From NCBI GenBank assembly GCA_963682055.1, contig OY821744.1, forward strand, positions 4,097,001-4,161,000: DNA of 64,000 nucleotides, written 5' to 3'. Below the pieces are notes generated by a model that searched no databases, was not told where the DNA came from, and saw only the letters and a list, made by a program, of their open reading frames with translations. This document shows positions 1 through 10,093 of this stretch, in pieces (position 1 is the first letter of the stretch; every line of letters begins with the position of its first letter). This DNA comes from Primula veris (taxonomy: Eukaryota > Streptophyta > Magnoliopsida > Ericales > Primulaceae). The position numbers were made by a program, and so were the translations under genes.

Positions 1-11
1 AAAATAGCTAA

Positions 12-23
12 GCTCTGATACCA
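12..23 (-). other. Primer-binding site of the outer LTR element
   Basis: On the minus strand this reads TGGTATCAGAGC, the complement of the 3' end of plant initiator tRNA-Met that primes reverse transcription in many plant LTR retrotransposons. It lies 2 bases from the LTR end at position 26, the expected place. The internal region of this element therefore runs leftward out of the window. Confidence 0.8.
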
Positions 24-25
24 AT

Positions 26-1148
26 TGTTAGTCCATAGGAGTCTAAACCTTAGAGGGGGGGTGAATAAGGTTTTGTACGTTTTTCGCGGAATAAAAACTT
101 TGTGTTATTTACTAAGTTAATTAGTGGTTTTATCACCTAAACTCTTTCGTTAACTAGTTATTGCTAAATTAATCTAAGCAAGCAATAAATATAAGCGATA
201 AATAAATACGAAAAGTAAAAGTTAAGGGAAAGAAATAACGCAAGATTTATAGAGGTTCGGCAAAACGCGCCTACGTCCTCTCTTCGGTATTTTCACTACC
301 GAGTGTTTCACTAAAATCTTCGATTCAAGGTTACACCTTAACGAGCTTAATCAACCGATTACGCTCCCCCTCACTATATGAGTATCCCGAATAAATGACC
401 TAGAGCTTTTAAGCTACACTTGCTTAAAAGCCTCTACCCAATTCACTCGCTCACAAATGAGTTTATAAAATTACTCTTTTACAAATTGGATCACTCACTA
501 ACAAATACTATCTCGGAGTTTATAGAATTACAAGAATAATACTCTCGAGAATATTTAATAATACAAGTGAGATTTTGTAGTATAAGCTTGAAGAATAGCT
601 TTGTAAGAATTGCTTATAAGTTGTGTATGCTTGGATGCCTTTCTTCAAAGGGATTGGGAGTCTTTTGTAGGGAGAAAAGCTTTAGCAATTAATTTCAGAC
701 CGTTGCTGGTTGTTGAGTTCATTCAATGCTGTTTTCGCAGTGGTTCGCCCAATTTTCAGGAAGAGCTTAAAAGCTGGAATTTGAAAATCTACAGAAACGA
801 TCGGTCGTTTCTGTAAAACGATCGGTCGTTTTTGATCTGTGTTCTCTGGAAGAATTTAGCACTGAAATGATCGATCGTTTTTGCTTATTGATCAATCGTT
901 TTTAATTCTGGGCATGTTTCGGTTTTCTCGACCAACTTCGAAACCCCGTAACTAACTCGTTTCAAACCCTATTGTGGTTCCGCTTGAACCATTGGCTTCG
1001 TAATTACGCATTTTATCATTTTGAACCTTTAATACACTCGATAAATGATTAGTACGCAAAACGAGCTTTTATCATGTTTTACAAATATTGTTATCATCAA
1101 AATAATCGATTAGAAGAAACGACGTTCAACACAATTGAGTTGCTAACA
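26..1148 (-). mobile_element. LTR of a retrotransposon inserted into an older Copia gag
   Basis: This 1,123-bp stretch begins TGTTAG and ends CTAACA, a perfect 6-bp terminal inverted repeat with the TG...CA ends of an LTR. A tRNA-Met primer-binding site adjoins it at 12-23, so this is the 5' LTR of a minus-strand element. Its other border (1149) cuts straight into the gag reading frame of another element, so it is a younger nested insertion. Between about 795 and 905 it holds four diverging copies of a CGATCGGTCGTTT-like motif. No coding sequence is visible. The internal region and second LTR lie outside the window, so the family cannot be named. Confidence 0.75.
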
Positions 1149-1641
1149 GCAGCTCGCATGAATTCTCAACTGTTCGGTAAAGAGGCTAGCAGTATAAGGG
1201 CTCTCACTTCATCTGCAAAAGTTATCTCTACCGCATCCAACTGATTTACGGTGTCGATGAACTTGTTCACGTGATTTGCGACAGGTGTGTCCTCAGCCAT
1301 GCGTAGGTTGAACAACTTACGCATGAGATGTAACTTGTTGTTCGCGGATGGTTTCTCATACATGTCAGTGAGGACCTTCATCATCCTCATCGTCGTCGTA
1401 TCTCTTGCGACGTTATGTGCTACACTCCTAGATAGTGTTAGCGGATCACTCCCAACACTTGTCGGTCTAAGAGTTTCCACGCCTCCTCGGTGGTCGTGGT
1501 CGTGGTCGGCCTTTCCTCAAGGAGAAGTGGCTGATGCATCTTCCTCCCATAGAGGTAGTCCTCTATTTGCATTCTCCAGAATGCGAAGTCCTTCCCGTCG
1601 AACTTCTCGATCCCGTGCGCGGTTCTATCTTCTTTCGCCAT
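1149..1641 (-). pseudogene. Ty1/Copia-type gag relic, truncated by LTR insertion
   Basis: The minus-strand ATG at 1641 starts a Copia gag protein (N-terminal gag/UBN2 type). It opens MAKEDRTAHGIEKFDGKDF, then has the FWRMQIEDYL core, the EEAWKLLDRQVLG block, and further on LHLMRKLFNLRM and VNKFIDTVNQL. Three lesions break it. A one-base deletion near 1441-1443 (a Leu CTA codon after VLGVIR) shifts frame. TGG has become TGA in the LPNSWEF motif just before 1165. The sequence EFMRAA is then cut at 1149 by the nested LTR. Protease, integrase and RT are not in the window. It lies 12 bases after its primer-binding site, as in intact elements. Confidence 0.85.
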
Positions 1642-1652
1642 CGATGTTCCGA

Positions 1653-1664
1653 TCTCTGATACCA
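1653..1664 (-). other. Primer-binding site of the Copia element
   Basis: The minus strand reads TGGTATCAGAGA, matching the initiator tRNA-Met primer complement at 11 of 12 bases. It is 2 bases from the LTR boundary at 1667 and 11 bases before the gag ATG, which fixes the orientation of the element. Confidence 0.8.
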
Positions 1665-1666
1665 CT

Positions 1667-2013
1667 TGTTAGGGTCGATACAGGCGAACACAAAGAAAGA
1701 CAGAAAACTTTAACCGAGCACACACTCTTTGATAACGGAGTTCACCCAAATTGGCTACGTCTCTGGGCCGCTACATGTGGCACTTAATATTATTAAGAGG
1801 ATTGCAATCGTAATCTAGTCTAGTTACAAGCTATGGTTCTCTCGCAAATAGAACTCTTCTCTTTATAATATAGAGGTGTTGTGTAAAGGTGTAATTACAA
1901 TACAAGATATTGGGGCATATAAATAGAACCCTTAGTGGCTCATATTACAATTCTAGGTGATGTGGGATAATTAGAAAACATGGCCAAACCTCATTTGGCT
2001 CCACAACTCAACA
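1667..2013 (-). mobile_element. 5' LTR of the Copia element (347 bp)
   Basis: The segment starts TGTTAGGGTCG and ends CTCAACA, giving TGTT...AACA ends. It lies directly upstream (on the minus strand) of a tRNA-Met primer-binding site and a gag gene. The short length fits a Copia LTR. Only this LTR is in the window. Confidence 0.8.
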
Positions 2014-2359
2014 GTTTCTTCTTCGGATTGCTTTTCATTTGTTCAGACAAAGTTTTAGATCGATAGTTTTATTACGAATGCAGATTTAGTATAGATAAGT
2101 TTGGAGCATGCAACTAGTTACAACTTACAACCGCTTTTTAATTCCTTCCCCGGTATAAAACTGTTTACACAGCTTGTAAACGATAATAATAGCTGATTTC
2201 TCATTTTTATTTCGTTACCTCTTCTCTATTTCTCTCTGGATTGTGGAGTATCTATCTCCTCAATCATCATTAACAATTATTAACATAACACACGTTTTAC
2301 TTTTTATTGTTAAATGGATTTCCATTTAATACAAGTATAGCTTATTTGATCAAGTAAAA
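2014..2359. other. Spacer between Copia LTR and LINE
   Basis: AT-rich spacer of about 350 bases. I see no gene, tandem repeat or terminal inverted repeat here. Confidence 0.6.
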
Positions 2360-2376
2360 TGCAAAGAAAATCTTTA
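2360..2376. repeat. LINE target-site duplication, left copy
   Basis: The 17-mer TGCAAAGAAAATCTTTA occurs here directly before a run of 10 T (the LINE poly-A tail seen from the other strand). It occurs again at 8087-8103 after the LINE 5' end. A 17-bp duplication is typical of target-primed reverse transcription. Confidence 0.92.
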
Positions 2377-2708
2377 TTTTTTTTTTAAATAATTAGTGGG
2401 AAGCCCACATTTTATTAATGAAAACTGGAGGAAAATAAACCTCACAGTAATTGATAAAATATTTACAAACTTCGTGACCTCAAAAATATAAAACCAAACT
2501 ATTACACTCAATTGAGTTAATAGAAACTTAAAATCCGAAAACTGAGAAGTTTGGATTCAATAGCATAGTGGAGTAGACTTGAGGGACTTAAAGTGATAAT
2601 AGATGTAATGAAGACATCTGTCTTCTCCACCTCTTCATTTCCATTTCTTCTTTTCCTGAGAGAAAACCCTAAGAGAGAGAAACTCTCCATCGCCTTTCTT
2701 CTCCATCT

Positions 2709-5700
2709 TCATCTGACCCTTAGATTAGGAAGCCTTTTAGCCTCCGTTAAGATAATCCCTTTTAATAGCTTTGGAAAATCATCCATACAAGAAGAAATGA
2801 GGTCTTTCTCACAATTAGCAAGGAAATCAGCAGCTTTATTACCTTCTCGCATCACATGCCTGAACTGGTATTCTCCCTTCTTTAATAATTCTTTGATATA
2901 ATAAAATAAGTCTAAAATCTTCCATGGACATTTATGTTTACCTTCTATTATTTTAATCAATTGAAGAGAGTCACTCTCAATAATTAACTGTTTATTAGGA
3001 GAGAATAGGAGGCCATAGTAGAGAGCTTGAAACTCAGAACAAAGAACTGAATTGCTGTATACAGATCTAGAAAAACCCTTCACAAAAAAACCTTTTTCAT
3101 CTCTTATTAAACCCCCAATACCATTAAGGACCCCTGATTGAAGGAAACATCCATCTATATTAAGTTTCAAAAACCCAATAGGAGGATGAAGCCACCTAAT
3201 AAAGGTGACTTTTTTAATTTTCTTTTTGCTACTGGAAATAGAATAAGAGAAATCCTTCTCCCTATATCCAGATTGAATAATCAACTCCTCTGAATTTCTG
3301 ATAATACTGTCTGTCTTCATTTTGATGTTCTCAAATTTACATGAACATCTAGATTTCCAAATATTCCAAACAATAATAGAAGGTAGAACCTGACAAATCT
3401 TTTTTCCAGAAAAAGTCTTTTTCTTAATGATGTAAGACTACCAGCTGTTAATTCTTCCATATAAAGAATTATTCTGAATAAGTATTCCCCATTTACTTTC
3501 AAAGTAGTTCCAAACTTCATTTGCAACTTTACCAGTACTGAATAGATGATCAAATGTCTCTTCAGACATTTTACAGCAACCAAACATAGAAGCTATGCTA
3601 ATTCCAAATTTATACAGGTTACAGTCCAGAGATACAGCTTTGTTAAAGAGTTTCCACATAAAGCAAGAGACTTTTAAAGGTATCATACTGTTCCATATAA
3701 AAGTGCTTCTCCAATTTTCAGTCCCTACCTCTCTAGAGATTTCCCATGCTGACTTAATAGTAAAATTCCCAAGAGAATTAGGTTTCCAAATAGATTTCAC
3801 CCCATTCTCAACTGTAGTAATATTGTTATCAGTCAATTCTCTAACTTGAAGCATTCTGCACCAAGTATTACTTCCTTTTTTAATAGGAATTTCTTCTGAT
3901 TGCTTATTTCTACAATATTTAGCCTTCATGAATGTGGACCACAAAGAATTTTTTGTTTTGAATTTCCACCAAAGTTTCATAGCAAATGCTTTAGATATGT
4001 CATGAAAGCTTTTAACATTCAAACCCCCTTCTTTCACAGGTGTACACACTTTGCTCCATCTAACCCAATGAAACTTATTTTTACCATTTATATTCCCCCA
4101 TAAAAAATTGGATAATATAAGATCTATTCTTTTGATCACTTGTATAGGTGGATTCATAGCTGCCAAAGTAAATATTGGTATAGATTGAAGAACATGCCTT
4201 ATCAAAATTAATTTTCCACCCAGATTTAACCAATTACCCTTCCAAGTAGACAACTTACTTCTAACTTTTAGAATAAGTTCATGAAACAATATACACTTTT
4301 TATGCCCAGAGTATAATTTGCAGCCAAGATAAGTAAAAGGAGGTTTCTTACTTGTAATATTCAGGTCTTTGCATATTTTCCTTTTTTGAATAGTATTGAC
4401 ACTCTTTGAGAAGTAGACAGAACTTTTGTCAAGACTTATTTATTGACCTGAATCTTTATTGTAACATTGCAGAATGTTGCTTATCTGACTGATGGAGTAG
4501 AGATCAGCTGAGCTAAATATAATCAGATCATCAGCAAAAGCCAGGTGAGTGATAATAGGACTGCCAATAGGAGCTTTAAAAGCTGACCACCTTTTGTTAT
4601 CAATCAAATAATTTAAGTTCCTGGTTAACACTTCAGAACAAATAATAAATAGACTAGAGGATAGAGGATCTCCCTGTCTAAGACCATTTCTGGGAATAAA
4701 AAGCTCAGTAGGATATCCATTTACCAATATAGAAGTATGGTTTCCAGAAATAATTCTCCATACTAGGTCTATAACCTTCTCTGAGAAACCCATTTTCCTT
4801 AGTGTAGAAATGAGAAAATGCCAAGATATTCTGTCATAAGCTTTTTTCATATCTAACTTTAAAGCTAAATTTTTACCACTAGCCTTTTTACTAAGAGTTG
4901 AAATAAACTCCTGGGCTAGGAGAATATTGTCCACTATATCTCTAGATTTGACAAACCCACTTTGATTTTCAGAAATAATATAAGGCAATACAACAGCAAA
5001 TCTAGAAGCCATAATTTTAGAGATGATCTTACTGCAAAATGTACATAAGCTGATAGGTCTGAATTCAGCAAATTTCTTTGGTTTTACCATCTTTGGAATA
5101 AGAGCTATAACAGTGGTAGAGATAGATTTAGGTAGTAGATTACCCATGAAAAAAAGAATAATAGCTTGGATGACATCTTCTCCAATTAGGTCCCAACATG
5201 AGACAAATAACTGGCCTGTAAAACCATCAATACCTGGTGCACTAGATTTACTAAGAGCAAACACAGCTTCTTTTATCTCATCTTTAGTAGGATCTTTGTC
5301 CAATAGATTATTGAACTCTTCAGAGATTAATAAAGGAATTTATTCAAACTTGAATATTCAGAACACTGAGATTGTTCTGCTGCTAATAGGCTTTGAAAAT
5401 AAACAATAGCTTCTCTTTTAATAACCTCTGGATCTCTAATACAAGAACCATCTTCTAATTCAATTTCACCAATAGTACACTTCATTCTTCTTTTCTTAAC
5501 TATACTGTGATAAAATTTAGTATTAGCATCCCCCTGTAGAACCCATTTCAAGTTAGCTTTTTGGGCCCAATATTTCTCTTCTGTACCAAGTTTATTTTTA
5601 AGAATAGCTTCTTTCTTATTGAGCTCCATTCTGTTGGCAGGTGAAGGACTCATTTCAAATATTGCTCTGCCCTCAAGAGATTATCTTCAGCTTTTATGAC

Positions 5701-6585
5701 TTCTTGGAAAATATTCCCAAAGGTAATATGATTCCAATCTTTCAATTTCTTTCTAGTAGCTTTTAAATTAGCAGCTAGATTTTCCAAAGCATTAGGATTA
5801 GAACTATGAACCCATACATCTTTCACTAAATCTTGAAAACCACCATGGTCAACCCAGAAATTTTGAAAAATGAACCTTCTAGGGCTATTGACTTGAACCA
5901 ACTGTAACTTTAGCAATAAAGGACTGTGGTCTGAAGTAGCTTTACTCAAATGATCTAAGTAAATATTGCAAAATAAATTGGCAAATTCTTGATTAAATAA
6001 AATCTTATCTATTCTTTCAAATATAGCATCTAATCCATTACGCTTATTCCACCAAGTATATTTAGAGCCACTGAAGATAGCTTCTGTAACACCCAAATTG
6101 TTCATACAAGACAAATAAGCATTAGCTGAATTAATATTGATAGGCAAACCCCCAATTTTGTCTTCTACAGATGAAACAGTATTAAAATCTCCCCCAATCA
6201 ACCAAGGATCATTAGTAAAAGAATTTTCTAAGAAATTCCAAAGAGCTTCTCTTTCAGCTGCTAAATATTTGGCATAAACCACTGTAATCTGTAACTGTAA
6301 GCCCAGATACTCAATAGAAACTTCCAAATTTATAGCTTGATTCATTTGATTAATAATATTAATATTAATCTCTTGCATATAGAATACCCAGATTTTGTTA
6401 TCTTCATGTACTAAAACCTCATCAAACCCAAACTTCCTTCTGTAGAACTCCACTTTTCCTTGGTTTTGCATTGGTTCCAAGCAAACTAAGAACATAATTT
6501 GGTGTAATTTACAAAGCTTTTTAATACGCCTAGTTGTAGATTTTGTACCCACTCCTCTAATATTCCAAAAGAGTGTATTAATCAT
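2709..6585 (-). pseudogene. LINE ORF2 relic: endonuclease-RT-RNase H polyprotein
   Basis: ORF2 starts at ATG 6585 with the endonuclease opening MINTLFWNIRGVG. It shows the APE-type motifs GGDFNT (about 6190) and SDHSPLLL (about 5920). A frameshift near 5650 and another near 5320 follow. The reverse transcriptase block has GFRPIS-like FAEFRPISLC, NGLRQGDPLSS and the catalytic FADDLIIFSS (about 4510-4540). After TAA 4440-4442 the same frame continues through the thumb and a zf-RVT region with a CC-x-M-SEETFDHLF core. After TAG 3438-3440 it continues in the same frame to an RNase H domain with the D-E-D-D set in NIDGC, SEFQAL, ESDS and GNKAADFLA. It ends at 2709. It would nick DNA and copy LINE RNA if intact; here it is broken at four places. 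Confidence 0.92.
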
Positions 6586-8018
6586 TTAAAACTCTTTTTA
6601 ACCCCTACATTAGAGGATCTAAGAATCATAGCATCTTTACCAATAGCATTTGAAATATTGCCCTGTTTTCTTTTAATTTTTGGAGTTTTCCATTCTCCTT
6701 CTTCTAAGATTATAGGAATTACTCTAGGAGAGAGACCTAGATCAATTCTGAGATTTTTTGATAAGTCTGGGGCATCAATGAAACTAGAGCCTCTCATTGT
6801 AACATTTTCATCATATATAGGAGTAATATTTAATGGACTGAGTACTGGTGATTCCCCAGTGAATAAAACCATATCAGTGTTTAGATTACACTCTTCACCA
6901 TTATCATCCTCCAATAATGAAACTATTTTGTTCTTTTCAGGGATTTCTGCAGCTGACTTTGCAGCTGTTTCTTCATCAATCAATTCCTTATTAAAGTTCT
7001 TTGTAACCCATTCTTTTGTGCTAATTTTTTCCTTGTTTTTGTAATAATTGGCCTTTATATTCTTTTGCTTTGCTTGCTTTTCAGTACCTTCTTTTTCACT
7101 GGCCTTTGCAGGATCTTTCTTTTTGTTATTATTGTCTTCTTTATTGTCTTCCTCTTTCCTAGAAAACTTACAAATCTCGATAGAGTGACCTAACTTAAGG
7201 CATTGAGAACAATAATTAGGAATTTCTTCATATATACAGTGTTGCCAGAAGCCTTCACTTTCTCCATAGTTAATTCTTACTCATTTTATTAAGACTTTCC
7301 TTAGATCAATTTCAACGCAGATTCTTGCTAGACCTGGTCTAGTCAGTTTTGCTGTTGGTTCATCTACTTTTAGGGGTTTTCCAAAAGCTGAAGCAATACT
7401 AAAAATACTACTTTTATTGTAAAGATGAATAGGGAGTTTAGATAGGGATATCCAAACAGGAGTTACCGGAGATTCAATTTCTGGACTAAATTCATAGGAC
7501 CATTTGAAAGTTCTCATAGGGCAATTATCAATAAACCAAATTTTGCGCATCCAAAGTCGTAGAAAATCTTCTTCATAATAGCATCGAATTAATATATGTT
7601 TTGAGTCAATAACTCCAATATGGTAGTTGGCTTTCAATTCCATAGAATTAAACGTTTTACGAATAATATCTATGTGAGGCTTACCATGTGAGAATTTTCC
7701 TACTATGGTATATTTGAAGGGTTCAGATAGAGTATTTAGATCTTCAATCGAATAATGAATCATTGGTTCTCCTTCATAAGATTCAATTACTTTAATTGGG
7801 ACTTTAGGTGACACAATTTGGGTTTTTAGTATAGAAGCGAAAGATTTAGATGTAGGTGGGTCCGGGGATAGGGTTTGGTTAGGATCAGGTGATTGAAAGG
7901 CGGTAAACGATGGACTAGTTGTCGAAGGTTTGGTTTTTAGAATAGATACAAACATTTTAGCTGTGGGTGATTCCGAAGAGATGGTTTGTTTACGATCAGG
8001 TGGCTGAATAGCGGTCAT
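6582..8018 (-). pseudogene. LINE ORF1 relic: DUF4283 and zinc-knuckle RNA-binding protein
   Basis: The frame starts at ATG 8018 and stays open for 478 codons except for one TGA at 7278-7280. The N-terminus is Ser/Pro/Thr-rich with two diverged copies of an S-FAS/SILKT block. The central part (about residues 85-245) is a DUF4283 domain with GKFSHGKPHID, RTFKWSYEF and PVWISLSKLPIHLY. After the stop the same frame gives VRINYGESEGFW and a zinc knuckle, CSQCLKLGHSIEIC (CX2CX4HX4C, about 7170-7215), then a Lys/Asn-rich stretch. Its TGA stop at 6582-6584 overlaps the ORF2 ATG as ATGA. DUF4283 proteins of plant LINEs bind element RNA. The single nonsense change suggests recent loss. Confidence 0.88.
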
Positions 8019-8086
8019 TTTGACGGCGGCTAGGGTTTTTCACCCTAGTCGTCTCTCTCTCTCTCTCTCTAGGGCCGGCTATTATC

Positions 8087-8103
8087 TGCAAAGAAAATCT
8101 TTA
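8087..8103. repeat. LINE target-site duplication, right copy
   Basis: This is an identical copy of the 17-mer at 2360-2376 and marks the 5' border of the LINE. Confidence 0.92.
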
Positions 8104-8913
8104 GTTTATGTATACTTGTGCACAAAAGAAATACTGACCATATAGTACTGTCTTGTTCAAATTGCTTCAGAGTTCAGAGTTCAGATTTCAGAGTTCAGAG
8201 TTCACGTTTATTTATTTTTTCTTTCTATAACTATAAAACTCAACCGAAAAAACCCGAAAAAACGAAGAAAAAAAAAAACAGAATGAAAAAACCTAAAAAA
8301 CACGAAAAAAATCAATTGAGGACTGAACATTTGAGTTACACAGCCAATTATTATATTTTGTTATGTATATTTTAATTAGTTAAATTTAATTTAATCATAA
8401 TTTATAACTGTCTCAACTTTTAATAACTAAAAAAAATCTGGTAATTAACATTTTCACAATTAATATTTAAAACTAATTAATGTTTGCATAATTATAAGTT
8501 ATACCGTTTCAGATACGATATGAAAAAAAAAATTATTATAAATTGTAACTATCTAAATAATTGTGATACTAAATTTTTATTATTAAATGCTCTATTTCAT
8601 ACTAGAATTTTGCTCTTAGTTTATTTAAAACTTGTCAAAAAACAAGTTGATTAAAAAATACTCATAAATAAGTTATCTTTTATCATTCTACTACATCACT
8701 TTACACATGTTTCTAATAATTAGGGGATATTTAATTTAAAAATGATATACAAGATACCAAATTGATAACTTTTTTTTTACCATTTTTACATATCTAAATT
8801 AGGAGATTCGTAATAAATATATTACCAAAATAAACATAATAATGTAGTAGATAAATTTAAAAATGGACATGTATCAAAATATAAAAAAAAACAAAATGTA
8901 TTTTTTTAATTAA
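8104..8913. other. AT-rich spacer with a short CAGAGTT repeat
   Basis: No gene is visible. A short tandem run of a CAGAGTT motif with one variant unit occupies 8168-8204. The rest is A/T homopolymer-rich. A CCGAAAA-rich patch at about 8240-8310 resembles the CCGAA-rich block at 8914. Confidence 0.6.
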
Positions 8914-9095
8914 AACCGAAAAAAAACATGGGAAAAAAAAACAAAAACCGAAAAAACCTGAAACCGGACCGAAACAAACCGATTCAGTCCATAAACCTAA
9001 AATACCGAAAACCGAAAAAATCAAACCGAAATTTATGCTCGATTTTTATTTCGGTTTTGCCAATAACCGAACCGAACCAGACCGAACCCAGCCCC
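8914..9095 (-). repeat. CCGAA-rich repeat, hAT-like MITE family fragment
   Basis: This block is dense in ACCGAAACC and AACCGAACCG units and ends in CCCAGCCCC. It resembles, on the other strand, the better-defined element at 26720-26986, which has an 8-bp duplication and a TAGGCCTGGGCG end. Here I cannot find matching ends or a target duplication, so it is called a fragment. Confidence 0.5.
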
Positions 9096-9542
9096 AATTG
9101 TAATATGTATTACAGTAGAACCTCTTTACAGGAATAATCTCGGAACCGGGAGAAAATATTGTTATATGGAGGTTATTTCTAAGTAGAGGTTGATATATAA
9201 AAAAATAAAAAATACTTAAATCAATTTTCCGCATAATAAAAGTTATATGTTTACCTAATTTAACTAATTAACATAAATATTCAAGAGACAAATACATGTA
9301 TCTATGTAACACGTCAAACATATAAATCTAACAAAGTTGAAAGGTCACGAAACTAGCATATTCATGAATTTAAGAAAACTTAACTAAACACATATGTATT
9401 TAGAAAAATAAGTACATGCATTTAGAAATGTGGAAACTCGTTTAAAAGTTTATCTAAAACTTTTTTTACATGTATAAATACTAGGTATAATATATCATAG
9501 ATTTTCATTCACTTTTTCTAACTAAATCAAGTTTATACAATA

Positions 9543-9722
9543 GCACTCAAAGTTAAACGTACTCAAATTACTGAAAAAATTCGAGTCGAGTTATTCAAAA
9601 TGAAAGAAGAAAACCCCAATTGGAAACAAAAAGATCTCACACAATTAGACAAGAGGCGTAGTAAGATAATCCGGATGATGATTGTTCAGAAATACAAAAA
9701 GTTTCATGTCAAAAATCGCTAA
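9543..9722 (+). pseudogene. Pogo-like transposase N-terminal HTH relic
   Basis: The frame reads KRTQITEKIRVELFKMKEEN then PNWKQKDLTQ and stops at TAA 9720-9722. This fits the first helix-turn-helix of CENP-B/pogo transposases, which bind the terminal repeats (pattern K-x-R-x-ELC-x-x-K-x-NP-x-x-TQ-x-DLA). No ATG with a proper N-terminus is visible, and the frame ends before the second DNA-binding helix bundle. The call rests on motif resemblance only. Confidence 0.65.
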
Positions 9723-9730
9723 TCATGTTT

Positions 9731-9889
9731 GACAAGTTAGAATTATTTTGGTTTCAACAAGAAAATGTTCACGTGGACGAGCTATTACGTACCCGCAAGT
9801 TAAAGGATACGTTGACAACCCAAAAAATTAAGACGATATCACAGACTACATTAGATAAATATTTTAAAATCGTCTTAAGTTTAATGTAA
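9731..9889 (+). pseudogene. Pogo-like transposase C-terminal tail with PIP box
   Basis: A 52-codon open stretch starts DKLELFWFQQENVH and ends at TAA 9887-9889. It contains SQTTLDKYFK; QTTLDKYF at 9842-9865 fits the PCNA-binding PIP box QxxLxxYF exactly. Pogo transposases are known to carry such a C-terminal motif. It lies only 8 bases after the end of the HTH relic, in the place left by deletion of the DDE core. Confidence 0.6.
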
Positions 9890-10093
9890 CAACATATATA
9901 TAATTTTATATATTTATGTAATTTATTCTTATATAGAGGTAAATTTGTTAATGCGGTGGACCATAAAAAATCATGAAATATTATAATATAAAGGTTATTC
10001 TTATTTTGAAATGGTTCGAGTTGGGATCGGGCATTTTTATTTCTATATAAACTTTATTTCTATTGCTTATTACTATAGAGAGGTTCTATCGTA

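Larger units (their letters stand above)
2377..8086 (-). mobile_element. L1-type LINE retrotransposon, near full length, decayed
   Basis: This is a 5,710-bp non-LTR retrotransposon on the minus strand, bounded by a perfect 17-bp target-site duplication. The 5' end (about 8086) has a (GA)n-rich leader, then ORF1 (DUF4283 plus zinc knuckle) and ORF2 (endonuclease, reverse transcriptase, zf-RVT, RNase H). The 3' end is a short A10 tail (T2377-2386 on the plus strand). The order is that of plant L1 elements, which carry a plant-type RNase H at the ORF2 C-terminus. I count five inactivating changes: TGA at 7278-7280, frameshifts near 5650 and 5320, TAA at 4440-4442 and TAG at 3438-3440. The duplication is still perfect and lesions are few, so the insertion is fairly recent but the copy cannot move by itself. 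Confidence 0.93.
9113..10091 (+). mobile_element. Pogo/Emigrant-like DNA transposon with internal deletion
   Basis: The left end is CAGTAGAACCTCTTTA and the right end, reversed, is CGATAGAACCTCTCTA. These match the CAGTAAAACCTCTATAA-type ends of plant Emigrant/Lemi1 elements (pogo group, Tc1/mariner). A TA dinucleotide flanks each end (9111-9112 and 10092-10093), as expected for this group. It is 979 bp and keeps two pieces of a transposase: a CENP-B-type helix-turn-helix (9543-9722) and a C-terminal tail with a PIP motif (9731-9889). The catalytic DDE core is missing, so it is non-autonomous. Confidence 0.8.

Noticed and set aside
1287..1787. 166-codon plus-strand open frame
   Set aside because: It is antisense to the Copia gag and its LTR; the minus-strand product is clearly gag, and this one has no domain.
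2593..2901. Plus-strand open frames over the LINE (also 3595, 5023, 6658)
   Set aside because: They are antisense shadows of LINE ORF1 and ORF2 with no recognisable motifs.
9046..9234. Minus-strand 62-codon open frame at the left pogo end
   Set aside because: It spans the CCGAA-rich repeat and the transposon terminus and has no coding signal.
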